In this document: positions 1 to 7,286 of the stretch, one piece after another
Layout of the letters: every line of letters begins with the position of its first letter
How positions within the stretch are numbered: position 1 is the stretch's first letter
Assembly: GCA_900545345.1 (NCBI GenBank)
Contig: UQYQ01000016.1
Location: 1-56,048 of the forward strand
DNA: 56,048 nt
Origin: an uncultured Ruminococcus sp.
GTDB taxonomy: Bacteria > Bacillota > Clostridia > Oscillospirales > Ruminococcaceae
Direction: 5' to 3'
Made by a program: the position numbers and the translations under genes
The notes under the pieces: generated by a model
Database searches by the model: none
What the model was told of the DNA's origin: nothing
What the model saw: only the letters and a program-made list of their open reading frames with translations

Positions 1-663
1 TGCTCGTAATATCGTTACCTTTTCAAGGGCAGTACATTTCTTGAAATCAGTTTCAGAATGGCTTTCAGAACCCCATCCTGCACCGTGACCATATTAAATG
101 TCTGCTCCGAGAGTCGCCTCTTTAAGAGCTGGACAGTCAGTAAAGGCGGATGCCTTAAGTGTAACACCCGCAGGGATTGTTACACTTTTGATTAGTGAAT
201 ATTGATAAGACTGCGAAGCTATTTCCTTCACATTTTCGGGAACTGTTAAATTTTCAATAACAGTTGCCAAAAATGCTCCTCGACATATTTTTTCAATAGT
301 CGAAGGCAACGAGATTTTTTTTAAGTTAGGATATGCAACCTCATCCGTAACTATTCCCGATGATGTACGGCCGAATGCACACGGACCTATAGTTGTAACG
401 CCTTCTTCGATTACGGCTTCTTTAATCTGGCCGGCATATTCTGAATACGTCCAACTTTGATATGTCTGATAATATCCGGATTCATCGCTGTAATCCATAG
501 GTCCTGTACCAGAAATTGTAAGCACGCCATCTGAATCAAGCGACCATGTTAAATTATCACCGCAGTTACCCGTTGCAACCTCACTTGCCGATGCGGTAAT
601 CGCACCTGTCAATGCTGACACTGTCATTACTGTCGCTGCTAAAATCGATAAAACCTTTTTCAT
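1..663 (-). pseudogene. BspA-like leucine-rich-repeat surface protein, interrupted by an in-frame TAA and cut by the window edge
   Basis: The start codon at 663 follows a good ribosome site (AGGAGG, 4 bases before ATG). A signal peptide of about 27 residues ending ASA precedes a mature part opening with a Cys-Gly/Trp-Ser motif and then BspA-type leucine-rich repeats. The same N-terminal module (NSDGVL.ISG) opens the protein at 7287-9395, so the two are paralogues. The frame stops at TAA 94-96 after 189 codons. Reading on in the same frame, all 31 codons to the window edge are open and encode another typical repeat (FKKCTALEKVTI). A single AAA-to-TAA change would explain this, so I call a nonsense-interrupted gene. 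The family is exported and often mediates adhesion. Alternatively a short secreted protein is still made from 94-663. Confidence 0.7.
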
Positions 664-710
664 AATATCCTCCTATAAATTATTCATATATTTTAATATT
701 TATATTATTT

Positions 711-739
711 ATTTTATCATATCAGACGATATAATGCAA
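711..739 (-). promoter_or_regulatory. Predicted sigma-A promoter of the interrupted BspA-like gene
   Basis: On the minus strand TTGCAT (734-739) and TAAAAT (711-716) are separated by exactly 17 bases. The leader to the start codon is about 40 bases. Confidence 0.5.
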
Positions 740-879
740 TAATTTTCCGAAATATTCATCAGTAATTAAAATAGTTCAATGCATAATATATTTTTACTCA
801 TATATTCAAAGACAAGAACATATCATTATACAAAACGGACAAGGATTCCATCCGATAACAAAAAGCGAGGAGAAAAAAT

Positions 880-1872
880 ATGAATAAAACTTATCAGACG
901 CTTCTTATTTTTGCAATATGTTTAATGATAATTCCGTCATTTATTCTGCTCAACAAAGGTGTTTCCAAACTATTTAAAAGCAGTCAGAAAGAAACATTGA
1001 TTTCTTCTGATATACAGGAAGTATCAATACTTAATTCCGAAACAAAAGATGTTGCTGTAATGAATATAAAAGATTATCTTATTTGGAATGTAATGGCACA
1101 GATGCCCGGAACATTTGAAAAAGAAGCTCTGAAAGCTCAGGCTGTACTTTCACATACATACATATTGAATCGTTATTTAACTGAAAAAGAAAATCCGACA
1201 GATTCGCTTCTCGGTGCAATAATAAGTACCGATGATACGGTTTATCCGAAAACATTTACAACAGACGAAGCTAAAGCATATTACGGAGAAAAATATGAAA
1301 CTGCTTTAAAAAATGTTTCATCTGCGGTTGATGAAGTTATAAATGATATATGCATTTACGAAAATCAGCCTATTATTGTTGCATATCATACTATTTCCAG
1401 CGGAAAAACCGAAAGTTCAAAAGATATCTGGAATGAAGATGTTCCCTATCTTGTATCTGTAGACAGTGTATATGATAAAAAAGCTGAAGGATTTTCAAAA
1501 ACAACCACTGTATCAGCTGATGATTTTAAAAAAAATGCAGAAGAAACATTTGCAGTTGAATTATCAGGCAGCAGTGAGGACTGGATAAAAATCATAAAAC
1601 AAACAAATAACGGAACACCTTTAACAATCTCATTAGGCGGCAAAGAAATCAATGCGTCCGAGCTTTGTACTGCACTTGACCTTCCGTCACAGCATTTTAA
1701 TATTGAAATAAAAGACAAAAATATAATATTTAAAACAGAAGGACTCGGTCATTTGGTTGGTATGAGTCAATATGGTGCAAACTCACTTGCCAAAGAAGGA
1801 AAACATTATAAAGAAATTCTTGCATATTATTTTCCTAATACAGAACTTTTTTCTTTAAATCAAAAAAGCTGA
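880..1872 (+). CDS. spoIID: SpoIID/LytB-domain protein (lytic transglycosylase type)
   Basis: The 330-residue protein has one N-terminal membrane segment (about residues 7-25) and an extracytoplasmic SpoIID domain. The hallmark FEKEALKAQAV lies at residues 79-89 and the C-terminal GLGHLVGMSQYGAN block at about 288-301, followed by the usual 'Y-KEIL-YYF' ending. In Bacillus, SpoIID is the membrane-anchored transglycosylase that works with SpoIIP to thin septal peptidoglycan during engulfment; the Glu of the EALKAQ motif is catalytic. The length fits SpoIID (about 340). GAGGAG sits 8 bases before ATG. The gene is monocistronic, convergent with the sensor gene that ends 44 bases downstream. A LytB-like paralogue role in vegetative cells is possible; the symbol rests on domain identity only. 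Confidence 0.8.
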   Translation: MNKTYQTLLIFAICLMIIPSFILLNKGVSKLFKSSQKETLISSDIQEVSILNSETKDVAVMNIKDYLIWNVMAQMPGTFEKEALKAQAVLSHTYILNRYLTEKENPTDSLLGAIISTDDTVYPKTFTTDEAKAYYGEKYETALKNVSSAVDEVINDICIYENQPIIVAYHTISSGKTESSKDIWNEDVPYLVSVDSVYDKKAEGFSKTTTVSADDFKKNAEETFAVELSGSSEDWIKIIKQTNNGTPLTISLGGKEINASELCTALDLPSQHFNIEIKDKNIIFKTEGLGHLVGMSQYGANSLAKEGKHYKEILAYYFPNTELFSLNQKS

Positions 1873-1916
1873 ACGTATAATTTTTAAACAATTCAGCGTA
1901 TATTTGCATATATTTT

Positions 1917-3056
1917 TCAATCAATACTTTCTTTCGCTTCCGCTTTTAACATATATAAATCAATCGGCGAATAAGTTCCTTTAAAATAATCTGTATTGGG
2001 AGCATTAACCTCATTAATATCTATACTCTTTTCATAGGGTATTCGTAATGTAAAGCTTGTTCCGCTGGTATCTGTTTTAAATGTAATTCCCCCACCGAAC
2101 TTATCTGCAAATTTCTTTACCAATGAAAGACCCAATGATTCCCGTGTATCCGTTTTATTAACATTTGAAAACGGCTCGAAAATTTTATATGCCTTTTCAT
2201 TTGAAATTCCAATACCATTATCTGTGACTATCAGCTCAGCATATGATCCTGACTTCTTAAACTCTACTAAAATCTGTTTCTTCTCTGATATATTGTATTT
2301 TATCCCATTTGAAATAAGATTCATTACTGCTATTAAAAATCTCGAATAATCTATATTCAAATAAATATCTTCTTCGATTTTATAGCTGAATTTCACTCCG
2401 ATTTTTCTTGCAGAATGTTCTGTGAAATGCATAAGGTCAGTTATAAATTCCGAAGCATTTGCTATCATTATATTAAAATCATCAGCTGCATAAATAAATG
2501 CTTCTTCAAAATTTATGCATGACGATAAAGTGCTGTACAAAATCTTATTAATGTCAGCATTTTTATCAATCAAATCATATTCTTCAAGATCCTCTAACCT
2601 TTGATTAATAAGACCTGTATTGAATACAACTTCACTTGCAGTATTTCTAAGCATTCTGAAAAATTTTTTAAGTACGGATGCAAACGGCGAATGAATATGC
2701 TTTTGTATTCCACTGAAAAAACTGTAAACAGTCATCACATATCCCTCGACATTTCTGGTGTCTGAACTTTCAAAAACCGGAAGCACATTAACTGAACATA
2801 ACAACTGTTCTGTTTCATAAATTATTACCTTTTCTGAAGTTATCGGAAATTTTACAGAAAGTCCGCTTATGCTTCTTTCAAATTCAAAAACAGAACCGTC
2901 ATCTTTAGATAAATCATAAAAATCTTCCATATTAAGTTTTTGAGGCATGCTTTTTTCATTTGACCAAAGCACGTTTAAATCTTCATCGGCAATTATTATT
3001 CTTTCAGATGAAGAAGAAAACAAATCGATCAAAATTATAAGTTTCTCATTTTCCAT
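1917..3056 (-). CDS. Soluble PAS-like/HATPase sensor kinase
   Basis: The 379-residue protein has no membrane segment. The N-terminus carries a PAS-like stretch (IIIADEDLNVLWSN, about residues 20-33). The C-terminal third is a histidine-kinase ATPase with N box (NLISNGIKYN), G1 box (DNGIGI), F box (FEPFSN) and G2 box (GLSLVKKFADKFGG). A canonical H box is not evident; the nearest candidate is a poor HIHSPFASVL near residue 119. Kinases of this kind autophosphorylate and pass phosphate to a response regulator, but none is adjacent. The start has GAGGAAAATTT before ATG. It could be an orphan sporulation-type kinase, which would suit the neighbouring SpoIID gene, or a degenerate ATPase without phosphotransfer; I cannot decide. 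Confidence 0.65.
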   Translation of the reverse strand: MENEKLIILIDLFSSSSERIIIADEDLNVLWSNEKSMPQKLNMEDFYDLSKDDGSVFEFERSISGLSVKFPITSEKVIIYETEQLLCSVNVLPVFESSDTRNVEGYVMTVYSFFSGIQKHIHSPFASVLKKFFRMLRNTASEVVFNTGLINQRLEDLEEYDLIDKNADINKILYSTLSSCINFEEAFIYAADDFNIMIANASEFITDLMHFTEHSARKIGVKFSYKIEEDIYLNIDYSRFLIAVMNLISNGIKYNISEKKQILVEFKKSGSYAELIVTDNGIGISNEKAYKIFEPFSNVNKTDTRESLGLSLVKKFADKFGGGITFKTDTSGTSFTLRIPYEKSIDINEVNAPNTDYFKGTYSPIDLYMLKAEAKESID

Positions 3057-3243
3057 AAATTTTCCTCATATGTTTATCCAAAAATAATTATATTTTTTTT
3101 GTCAAAATAAAATAAACCATGTTACATTATATCATATATGCTCGAAAAAAGCTATAGAGAAACGAAAAAAGTCGCTTTATGCATTATTATGTCAAAATTA
3201 GTTGAAAAGTGCCTATTTATGTTATATTGCCACCTATCACCAA

Positions 3244-3290
3244 TTAAAAAAACAACAGGAAATTTATACATTTTGTATAAATTTCCTGTT
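3244..3290 (-). terminator. Strong rho-independent terminator (17-bp stem)
   Basis: A perfect inverted repeat (arms 3254-3270 and 3274-3290, 3-base loop) is followed on the minus strand by GTTTTTTTAATT. It would end transcripts from the Na/Pi cotransporter gene, 265 bases after its stop. The rest of the 3057-3554 gap shows only one mini-ORF and AT-rich DNA. Confidence 0.7.
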
Positions 3291-3432
3291 TTATTACAGT
3301 GTTCGGTTTTTGTAGTTTTTTTGCATAAAATTATCTTCAATATAGCTTAAAAAATCTGCTCCATATTACTATCAAAAATTTATAATTCATGCTTTTTTAC
3401 ATCAAACTCTGATTAAGTAATTATGCCCATGC

Positions 3433-3474
3433 CTAAAACTTGCTTATATTCTTTTGAAGTTTTAAATCTTTCAT
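3433..3474 (-). other. Mini-ORF with a strong ribosome site, possibly a frameshifted relic
   Basis: GGAGG stands 4 bases before an ATG encoding only 13 residues (MKDLKLQKNISKF). Shifting frame near codon 8 gives YKQVLGMGIIT, which reads like the start of a small protein before another stop. The excellent ribosome site with no sizeable ORF suggests a decayed small gene or a leader peptide. Nothing identifies a function. Confidence 0.25.
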
Positions 3475-3554
3475 TTTACCTCCTATCTTTTTTATATTGT
3501 CATTTTCAAGCCGGGAAATCACAGCAACGACGATGACAATATCATGTCATCAGA

Positions 3555-4541
3555 TTATATAAAATTTTTTTCGGGTATTTTATCCTTTATAAGAAATTCG
3601 GATATTTTAACAAACATACCGCAGAACGGCAGAAATATCACAGTGCAGACAACATTGAAAAAAGTATGGAACATGGCTATCTGCGTTGCTGCGGAACTGA
3701 ACCATTTGCCGAATGTCATATCCATAAAATCAGATCTGAGCATAAGCAAAATAAAAAATATTACCGAACCGAAAACGTTAAACAACAAATGTATAAGACT
3801 TGCCCGCTTTGCGTTTGTTCCCGCCGTTATGGAAGACATAAGCGCAGTAACACACGAACCTATATTTGTTCCGAGTATTATGTACAGCACTTCATTTCCG
3901 CCGGTTCCGACAGTTAAACCCGCTACAGACATTGCGATAATTATTGAAGTAGTCGCGGAACTTGACTGCACCAATGCCGTAAGAAAAATTCCTATTATAA
4001 AGAGTAAAAACGGGTTTCTCACATTTGCAAACAATGCCTGTATTGCTTCGCTGTTGACCTTCATTGCGTCCGACATAATGGAAAGACCTATAAATACAAG
4101 TCCAAGCCCCGATATGATCAAGCCTGTTTTTTTTAGATTTTCGTTTTTACACAGCATATTTATTATTATTCCAACAAATACGCAAGCCTGAATATAGGTC
4201 GTTATCGGGAATGCGCTTAATGCGGCTATTTGTGCTGTAATTGTCGTTCCTATGTTTGCACCCATTATCATTGCCGCAGCTTGATAGAGATTTACTATGC
4301 CGACATTTACGAAGCTGACTATAAGCACAGTAGTAACACCGGAGCTTTGAATAAGCGCTGTTGTAGCAGTACCTATCGCAACGTTAGTCAGCCTTTTGTC
4401 TACAGTCTTGCTGAAAATGCTTTTTATTTTTCCTGTAGCAAGCTGTTCGATATTTGATGTAAGAAGATGAACTCCAACCAGAAATACTCCTGTTCCCGAT
4501 AACAGCTTAACCAAAAACATTATAAATTCGTTATAATTCAT
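3555..4541 (-). CDS. Na/Pi cotransporter family membrane protein
   Basis: This 328-residue membrane protein carries the two repeated cores typical of the Na/Pi-II cotransporter family (PF02690): ALIQSSGVTTVLIVSFV with GANIGTTITAQ, and ALVQSSSATTSIIIAMSV with GTNIGSCVTALMSS. The QSS and G-N-IG-T motifs form the substrate site in the family, which moves phosphate with sodium. Many bacterial members have a C-terminal PhoU-like domain; this one ends right after the second transmembrane bundle. I start at ATG 4541 because GGGAGG lies 10 bases upstream; an ATG at 4565 has no ribosome site. It is read in the same direction as the exchanger gene 38 bases upstream, so the two may be co-transcribed, although a TATAAT-like box lies between them. 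Confidence 0.85.
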   Translation of the reverse strand: MNYNEFIMFLVKLLSGTGVFLVGVHLLTSNIEQLATGKIKSIFSKTVDKRLTNVAIGTATTALIQSSGVTTVLIVSFVNVGIVNLYQAAAMIMGANIGTTITAQIAALSAFPITTYIQACVFVGIIINMLCKNENLKKTGLIISGLGLVFIGLSIMSDAMKVNSEAIQALFANVRNPFLLFIIGIFLTALVQSSSATTSIIIAMSVAGLTVGTGGNEVLYIILGTNIGSCVTALMSSITAGTNAKRASLIHLLFNVFGSVIFFILLMLRSDFMDMTFGKWFSSAATQIAMFHTFFNVVCTVIFLPFCGMFVKISEFLIKDKIPEKNFI

Positions 4542-4579
4542 TTTATAAATTCCTCCCTGCAACATTATACGAAAACATA

Positions 4580-5515
4580 TTAAAAAATTGCAGCAAAATA
4601 TAAAGCGTATCCCGTCAGCATTGCCACGCCGTGCCGGTGTTTAAGCTTTTTGTCCTTGATGCTGAACAAAATCAGAAGCAAAGAAGCAGCAGCAGATACC
4701 AAACTGTCGAAACGGAAACCTTCTGCGAAAGCAACGGGATTTATCAAAGCGGATACACCTACCACAAATAAAATATTAAAAATGTTACTGCCTACGATAT
4801 TGCCGATTGCAATATCCGACTTGCCCTTTCGTGCAGCGGTAACAGATGTTACAAGTTCGGGAAGAGATGTGCCAAGAGCTACTATTGTTAAGCCGATAAA
4901 TCGTTCGCTCATTCCGAGTTTTTCTGCAGTTCCGCAGGCAGCGTCCACTGCCATACTGCTTCCCGCAACCGTCATTGCCAGTCCGAAAATGCACAGCAGA
5001 ATTATTTGCCAAAGCTTCCTGCTATGACAATTTTTATTTTTTTCCTCACAATCGTCATTCTTCTTTTTTGCCGATATAAACAAATAAGAAATGTACATGC
5101 CGAAAAGAACTATCTGAACAACACCGTCTGCAAAACTGATATTTCCGTCAAGGCCCTGTACTATCAGCAATATGCTTATTCCGACAAGAAACGGCAGTTC
5201 ATATTTTATTGTGCATTTATCAACTGAAAGCGAAGTAATTAACGCCGAAATTCCGAGAATTATAAGAATATTAAGTATGTTGCTGCCCACCACATTTCCT
5301 ATGGTAATACCCGCATTGCCCTTAATTGCGGCAGAAATGCTAACCGCAGCTTCGGGCATACTTGTGCCCATCGCGACCACGGTAAGACCTATTATAAGCG
5401 GTGGTATACCAAGCTTTGCCGCAAGTTCTGAAGCCCCGCTTACAAACCAATCCGCACCCTTTACAAGCAGAGCCGTACCTGCCGCAAAAATAAGTGCCAA
5501 TGCCCAAAATTCCAT
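4580..5515 (-). CDS. Calcium/sodium antiporter-type cation exchanger (YrbG/CaCA family), probable Mn2+ or Ca2+ efflux
   Basis: The 311-residue protein has about ten membrane segments in two inverted halves. Each half has an alpha-repeat signature: GLTVVAMGTSMPEAAVS with GNVVGSNILNILIILG, and GLTIVALGTSLPELVTS with GNIVGSNIFNILFVVG. These G-TS-PE and GN-VGSN motifs hold the cation-binding acidic residues of the Ca2+/cation antiporter family. ATG 5515 is chosen because AAGGAGG precedes it; codons upstream are non-coding RNA. The gene is preceded by a yybP-ykoY riboswitch, an Mn2+ sensor that commonly controls exporters, so manganese export is a good inference and sodium/calcium exchange the generic family role. 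Confidence 0.88.
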   Translation of the reverse strand: MEFWALALIFAAGTALLVKGADWFVSGASELAAKLGIPPLIIGLTVVAMGTSMPEAAVSISAAIKGNAGITIGNVVGSNILNILIILGISALITSLSVDKCTIKYELPFLVGISILLIVQGLDGNISFADGVVQIVLFGMYISYLFISAKKKNDDCEEKNKNCHSRKLWQIILLCIFGLAMTVAGSSMAVDAACGTAEKLGMSERFIGLTIVALGTSLPELVTSVTAARKGKSDIAIGNIVGSNIFNILFVVGVSALINPVAFAEGFRFDSLVSAAASLLLILFSIKDKKLKHRHGVAMLTGYALYFAAIF

Positions 5516-5532
5516 ATAAATGACCTCCTTAA

Positions 5533-5679
5533 CAACCTCGGCAAAGCATAAAAATAGAGACTCTGCCGCTAATAAATAACAGCAAAGTCTCGCAATTTCA
5601 TTACAAAGCCGGATCTCAGAGATCGTACTGACGGCAAAGTAAACATGGAATTCTTCCATGTAAGCTACTCCCTTTGTAC
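5533..5679 (-). promoter_or_regulatory. yybP-ykoY (Mn2+-sensing) riboswitch
   Basis: Read on the minus strand, the leader shows the family landmarks in order. ACAAAGGGAGUAGC opens the element. A perfect hairpin ACAUGGAA/UUCCAUGU follows. Next comes GCCGUCAGUACGA in a hairpin closed by CCGGC, then a long hairpin GAGACUUUGCUG/GCGGCAGAGUCUC, and finally UGCUUUGCCGAGG. The 3' end is directly followed by the AAGGAGG of the exchanger, so ligand binding could control access of ribosomes. No obvious terminator lies between it and the gene. The identification rests on recalled consensus, not a covariance search. Confidence 0.88.
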
Positions 5680-5684
5680 TTAAC

Positions 5685-5713
5685 AGTTTACTTTACTTTG
5701 ATAATTTTGTCAA
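5685..5713 (-). promoter_or_regulatory. Promoter of the riboswitch-exchanger transcript
   Basis: TTGACA (minus strand, 5708-5713) and TAAACT (5685-5690) are 17 bases apart. Initiation about 7 bases on would start the RNA right at the riboswitch. Confidence 0.7.
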
Positions 5714-6025
5714 TATTAAATTTAAAATTAACAATCAACAATCGTATGATTTGTGTAGTAGTACAAATCTTCATTTTAAAATGTTAATTTTCTGCGAAAT
5801 CTCGAAAAAACGGAACTAAAAGTCCTTACTTATACATACTTGAAATACTTGCAAACAAGAACAATATAAGCTTTAATCGGCTGGTTGTTCAATGCTGTGA
5901 ATATGCTTCAGAAAATTTGGGTAATAATAATACAAAGAACAAATAACTTATTAGATTTCAAAAATAATTTTAAATATCATCAGGTAAAATTTAATATATA
6001 AATGAGTAATTTTTTTCTAAAACAC

Positions 6026-6054
6026 TTGCAATATAGCTTGGAATGGTGTAAAAT
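6026..6054 (+). promoter_or_regulatory. gap promoter
   Basis: TTGCAA (6026-6031) and TAAAAT (6049-6054) are spaced 17 bases, and AGGAGG follows at 6072-6077. The same hexamers and spacing occur before gdhA and galE. The rest of 5714-6025 holds nothing I can identify. Confidence 0.75.
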
Positions 6055-6087
6055 AGATTTAGAAAATTTTTAGGAGGTATATTAATT

Positions 6088-7119
6088 ATGGCAGTAAAAG
6101 TCGCAATTAATGGTTTCGGCCGTATCGGTCGTTTAGCATTCAGACAAATGTTTGGTGCAGAGGGTTATGAAGTTGTTGCTATCAACGATTTGACAGACCC
6201 AAAAATGCTTGCTGATCTTCTCAAGTATGACACAGCTCAAGGTGGATACTGCGGTAGAATCGGTGAAAATCTTCACACTGTTGAAGCAGGCGAAGATTCA
6301 ATCACTGTTGACGGCAAGAAAATTACAATTTACAAAAAAGCTAACGCAGCTGAGCTTCCATGGGGAGAGCTGGGCGTAGATGTTGTTCTTGAATGTACAG
6401 GTTTCTATTGTTCAAAGGATAAGAGCCAGGCTCACATCGACGCAGGTGCTAAGAAGGTTGTTATTTCAGCTCCTGCCGGAAGTGACTTAAAAACAATCGT
6501 ATTCTCAGTTAACGAAGATACACTAACAAAGGACGACACAATTATTTCTGCTGCTTCATGCACAACTAACTGTCTTGCTCCTATGGCTGATACACTTAAT
6601 AAGTACGCTGAAATCCAAAGCGGTATCATGTCAACAATTCACGCATACACAGGCGATCAGATGATTCTTGACGGTCCTCACAGAAAGGGTGACCTAAGAA
6701 GAGCAAGAGCAGGTGCTGCTAACATTGTTCCTAACTCAACAGGTGCTGCTAAGGCTATCGGTCTTGTTATTCCTGAGCTTAACGGCAAGCTAATCGGTTC
6801 TGCACAGAGAGTTCCGGTTCCAACAGGTTCAACAACAATCCTAACAGCTGTTGTTAAGGGTGATGATGTTACTGTTGAAGGAATCAACGCTGCTATGAAA
6901 GCTGCTGCTTCAGAATCATACGGTTACAACGAGGATCCAATCGTTTCTTCAGACGTTATCGGTATGAAGTACGGTTCACTGTTCGATGCAACTCAAACAA
7001 TGGTTGCTCCAATCGGTGACGGTTTATATGAAGTTCAGGTTGTTTCATGGTATGACAACGAGAACTCATACACAAGCCAGATGGTTAGAACAATCAAGTA
7101 CTTCGCTGAACTTGACTAA
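6088..7119 (+). CDS. gap: Glyceraldehyde-3-phosphate dehydrogenase, type I
   Basis: This cytosolic glycolytic enzyme oxidises glyceraldehyde 3-phosphate to 1,3-bisphosphoglycerate with NAD+. The 343 residues show the dinucleotide motif NGFGRIGR (8-15), the NAD-preferring Asp in INDL (about 34), the catalytic SCTTNC with Cys158, and the base His185 in TIHAYTGDQ. The length is normal for the family. AGGAGG lies 10 bases before ATG. The gene is monocistronic, with a clear promoter and a terminator. Codon use is biased as in highly expressed genes (many GGT, GCT, AAC and AAG codons), unlike its AT-rich neighbours. Confidence 0.98.
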   Translation: MAVKVAINGFGRIGRLAFRQMFGAEGYEVVAINDLTDPKMLADLLKYDTAQGGYCGRIGENLHTVEAGEDSITVDGKKITIYKKANAAELPWGELGVDVVLECTGFYCSKDKSQAHIDAGAKKVVISAPAGSDLKTIVFSVNEDTLTKDDTIISAASCTTNCLAPMADTLNKYAEIQSGIMSTIHAYTGDQMILDGPHRKGDLRRARAGAANIVPNSTGAAKAIGLVIPELNGKLIGSAQRVPVPTGSTTILTAVVKGDDVTVEGINAAMKAAASESYGYNEDPIVSSDVIGMKYGSLFDATQTMVAPIGDGLYEVQVVSWYDNENSYTSQMVRTIKYFAELD

Positions 7120-7143
7120 TTAATTGTCAGACTGTATAAAATT

Positions 7144-7175
7144 AAGAGCTTATCCTTTTGGATAGGCTCTTTTTT
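7144..7175 (+). terminator. gap terminator
   Basis: A 12-bp stem (AAGAGCTTATCC / GGATAGGCTCTT, one G·T pair) with a TTTT loop is followed by a T-run, 25 bases after the gap stop. Confidence 0.9.
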
Positions 7176-7222
7176 AATCATAATATTTTGTAACTTAAAT
7201 CTAATTTATTATTTGATATATA

Positions 7223-7255
7223 AAAGAGCATTTAGAATAATTCTAAATGCTCTTT
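7223..7255 (-). terminator. Terminator of the large BspA-like gene
   Basis: A perfect 15-bp inverted repeat with a 3-base loop lies just beyond the stop of the minus-strand gene. On that strand it ends in CTTTTATA, so it can serve the converging BspA transcript. Confidence 0.65.
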
Positions 7256-7286
7256 AACTTTTGTAAATTTATTTGCGGCTGCTATT

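Noticed and set aside
3138..3350. ORFs of 70 and 62 codons on both strands
   Set aside because: They come from the long terminator hairpin and AT-rich DNA; no ribosome site and no protein pattern.
3544..4191. Open plus-strand frame of 215 codons
   Set aside because: It is the antisense of the Na/Pi cotransporter homologue and has no ribosome site.
5516..5659. N-terminal extension of the cation exchanger from ATG 5659
   Set aside because: These bases form the riboswitch, and AAGGAGG sits right before ATG 5515.
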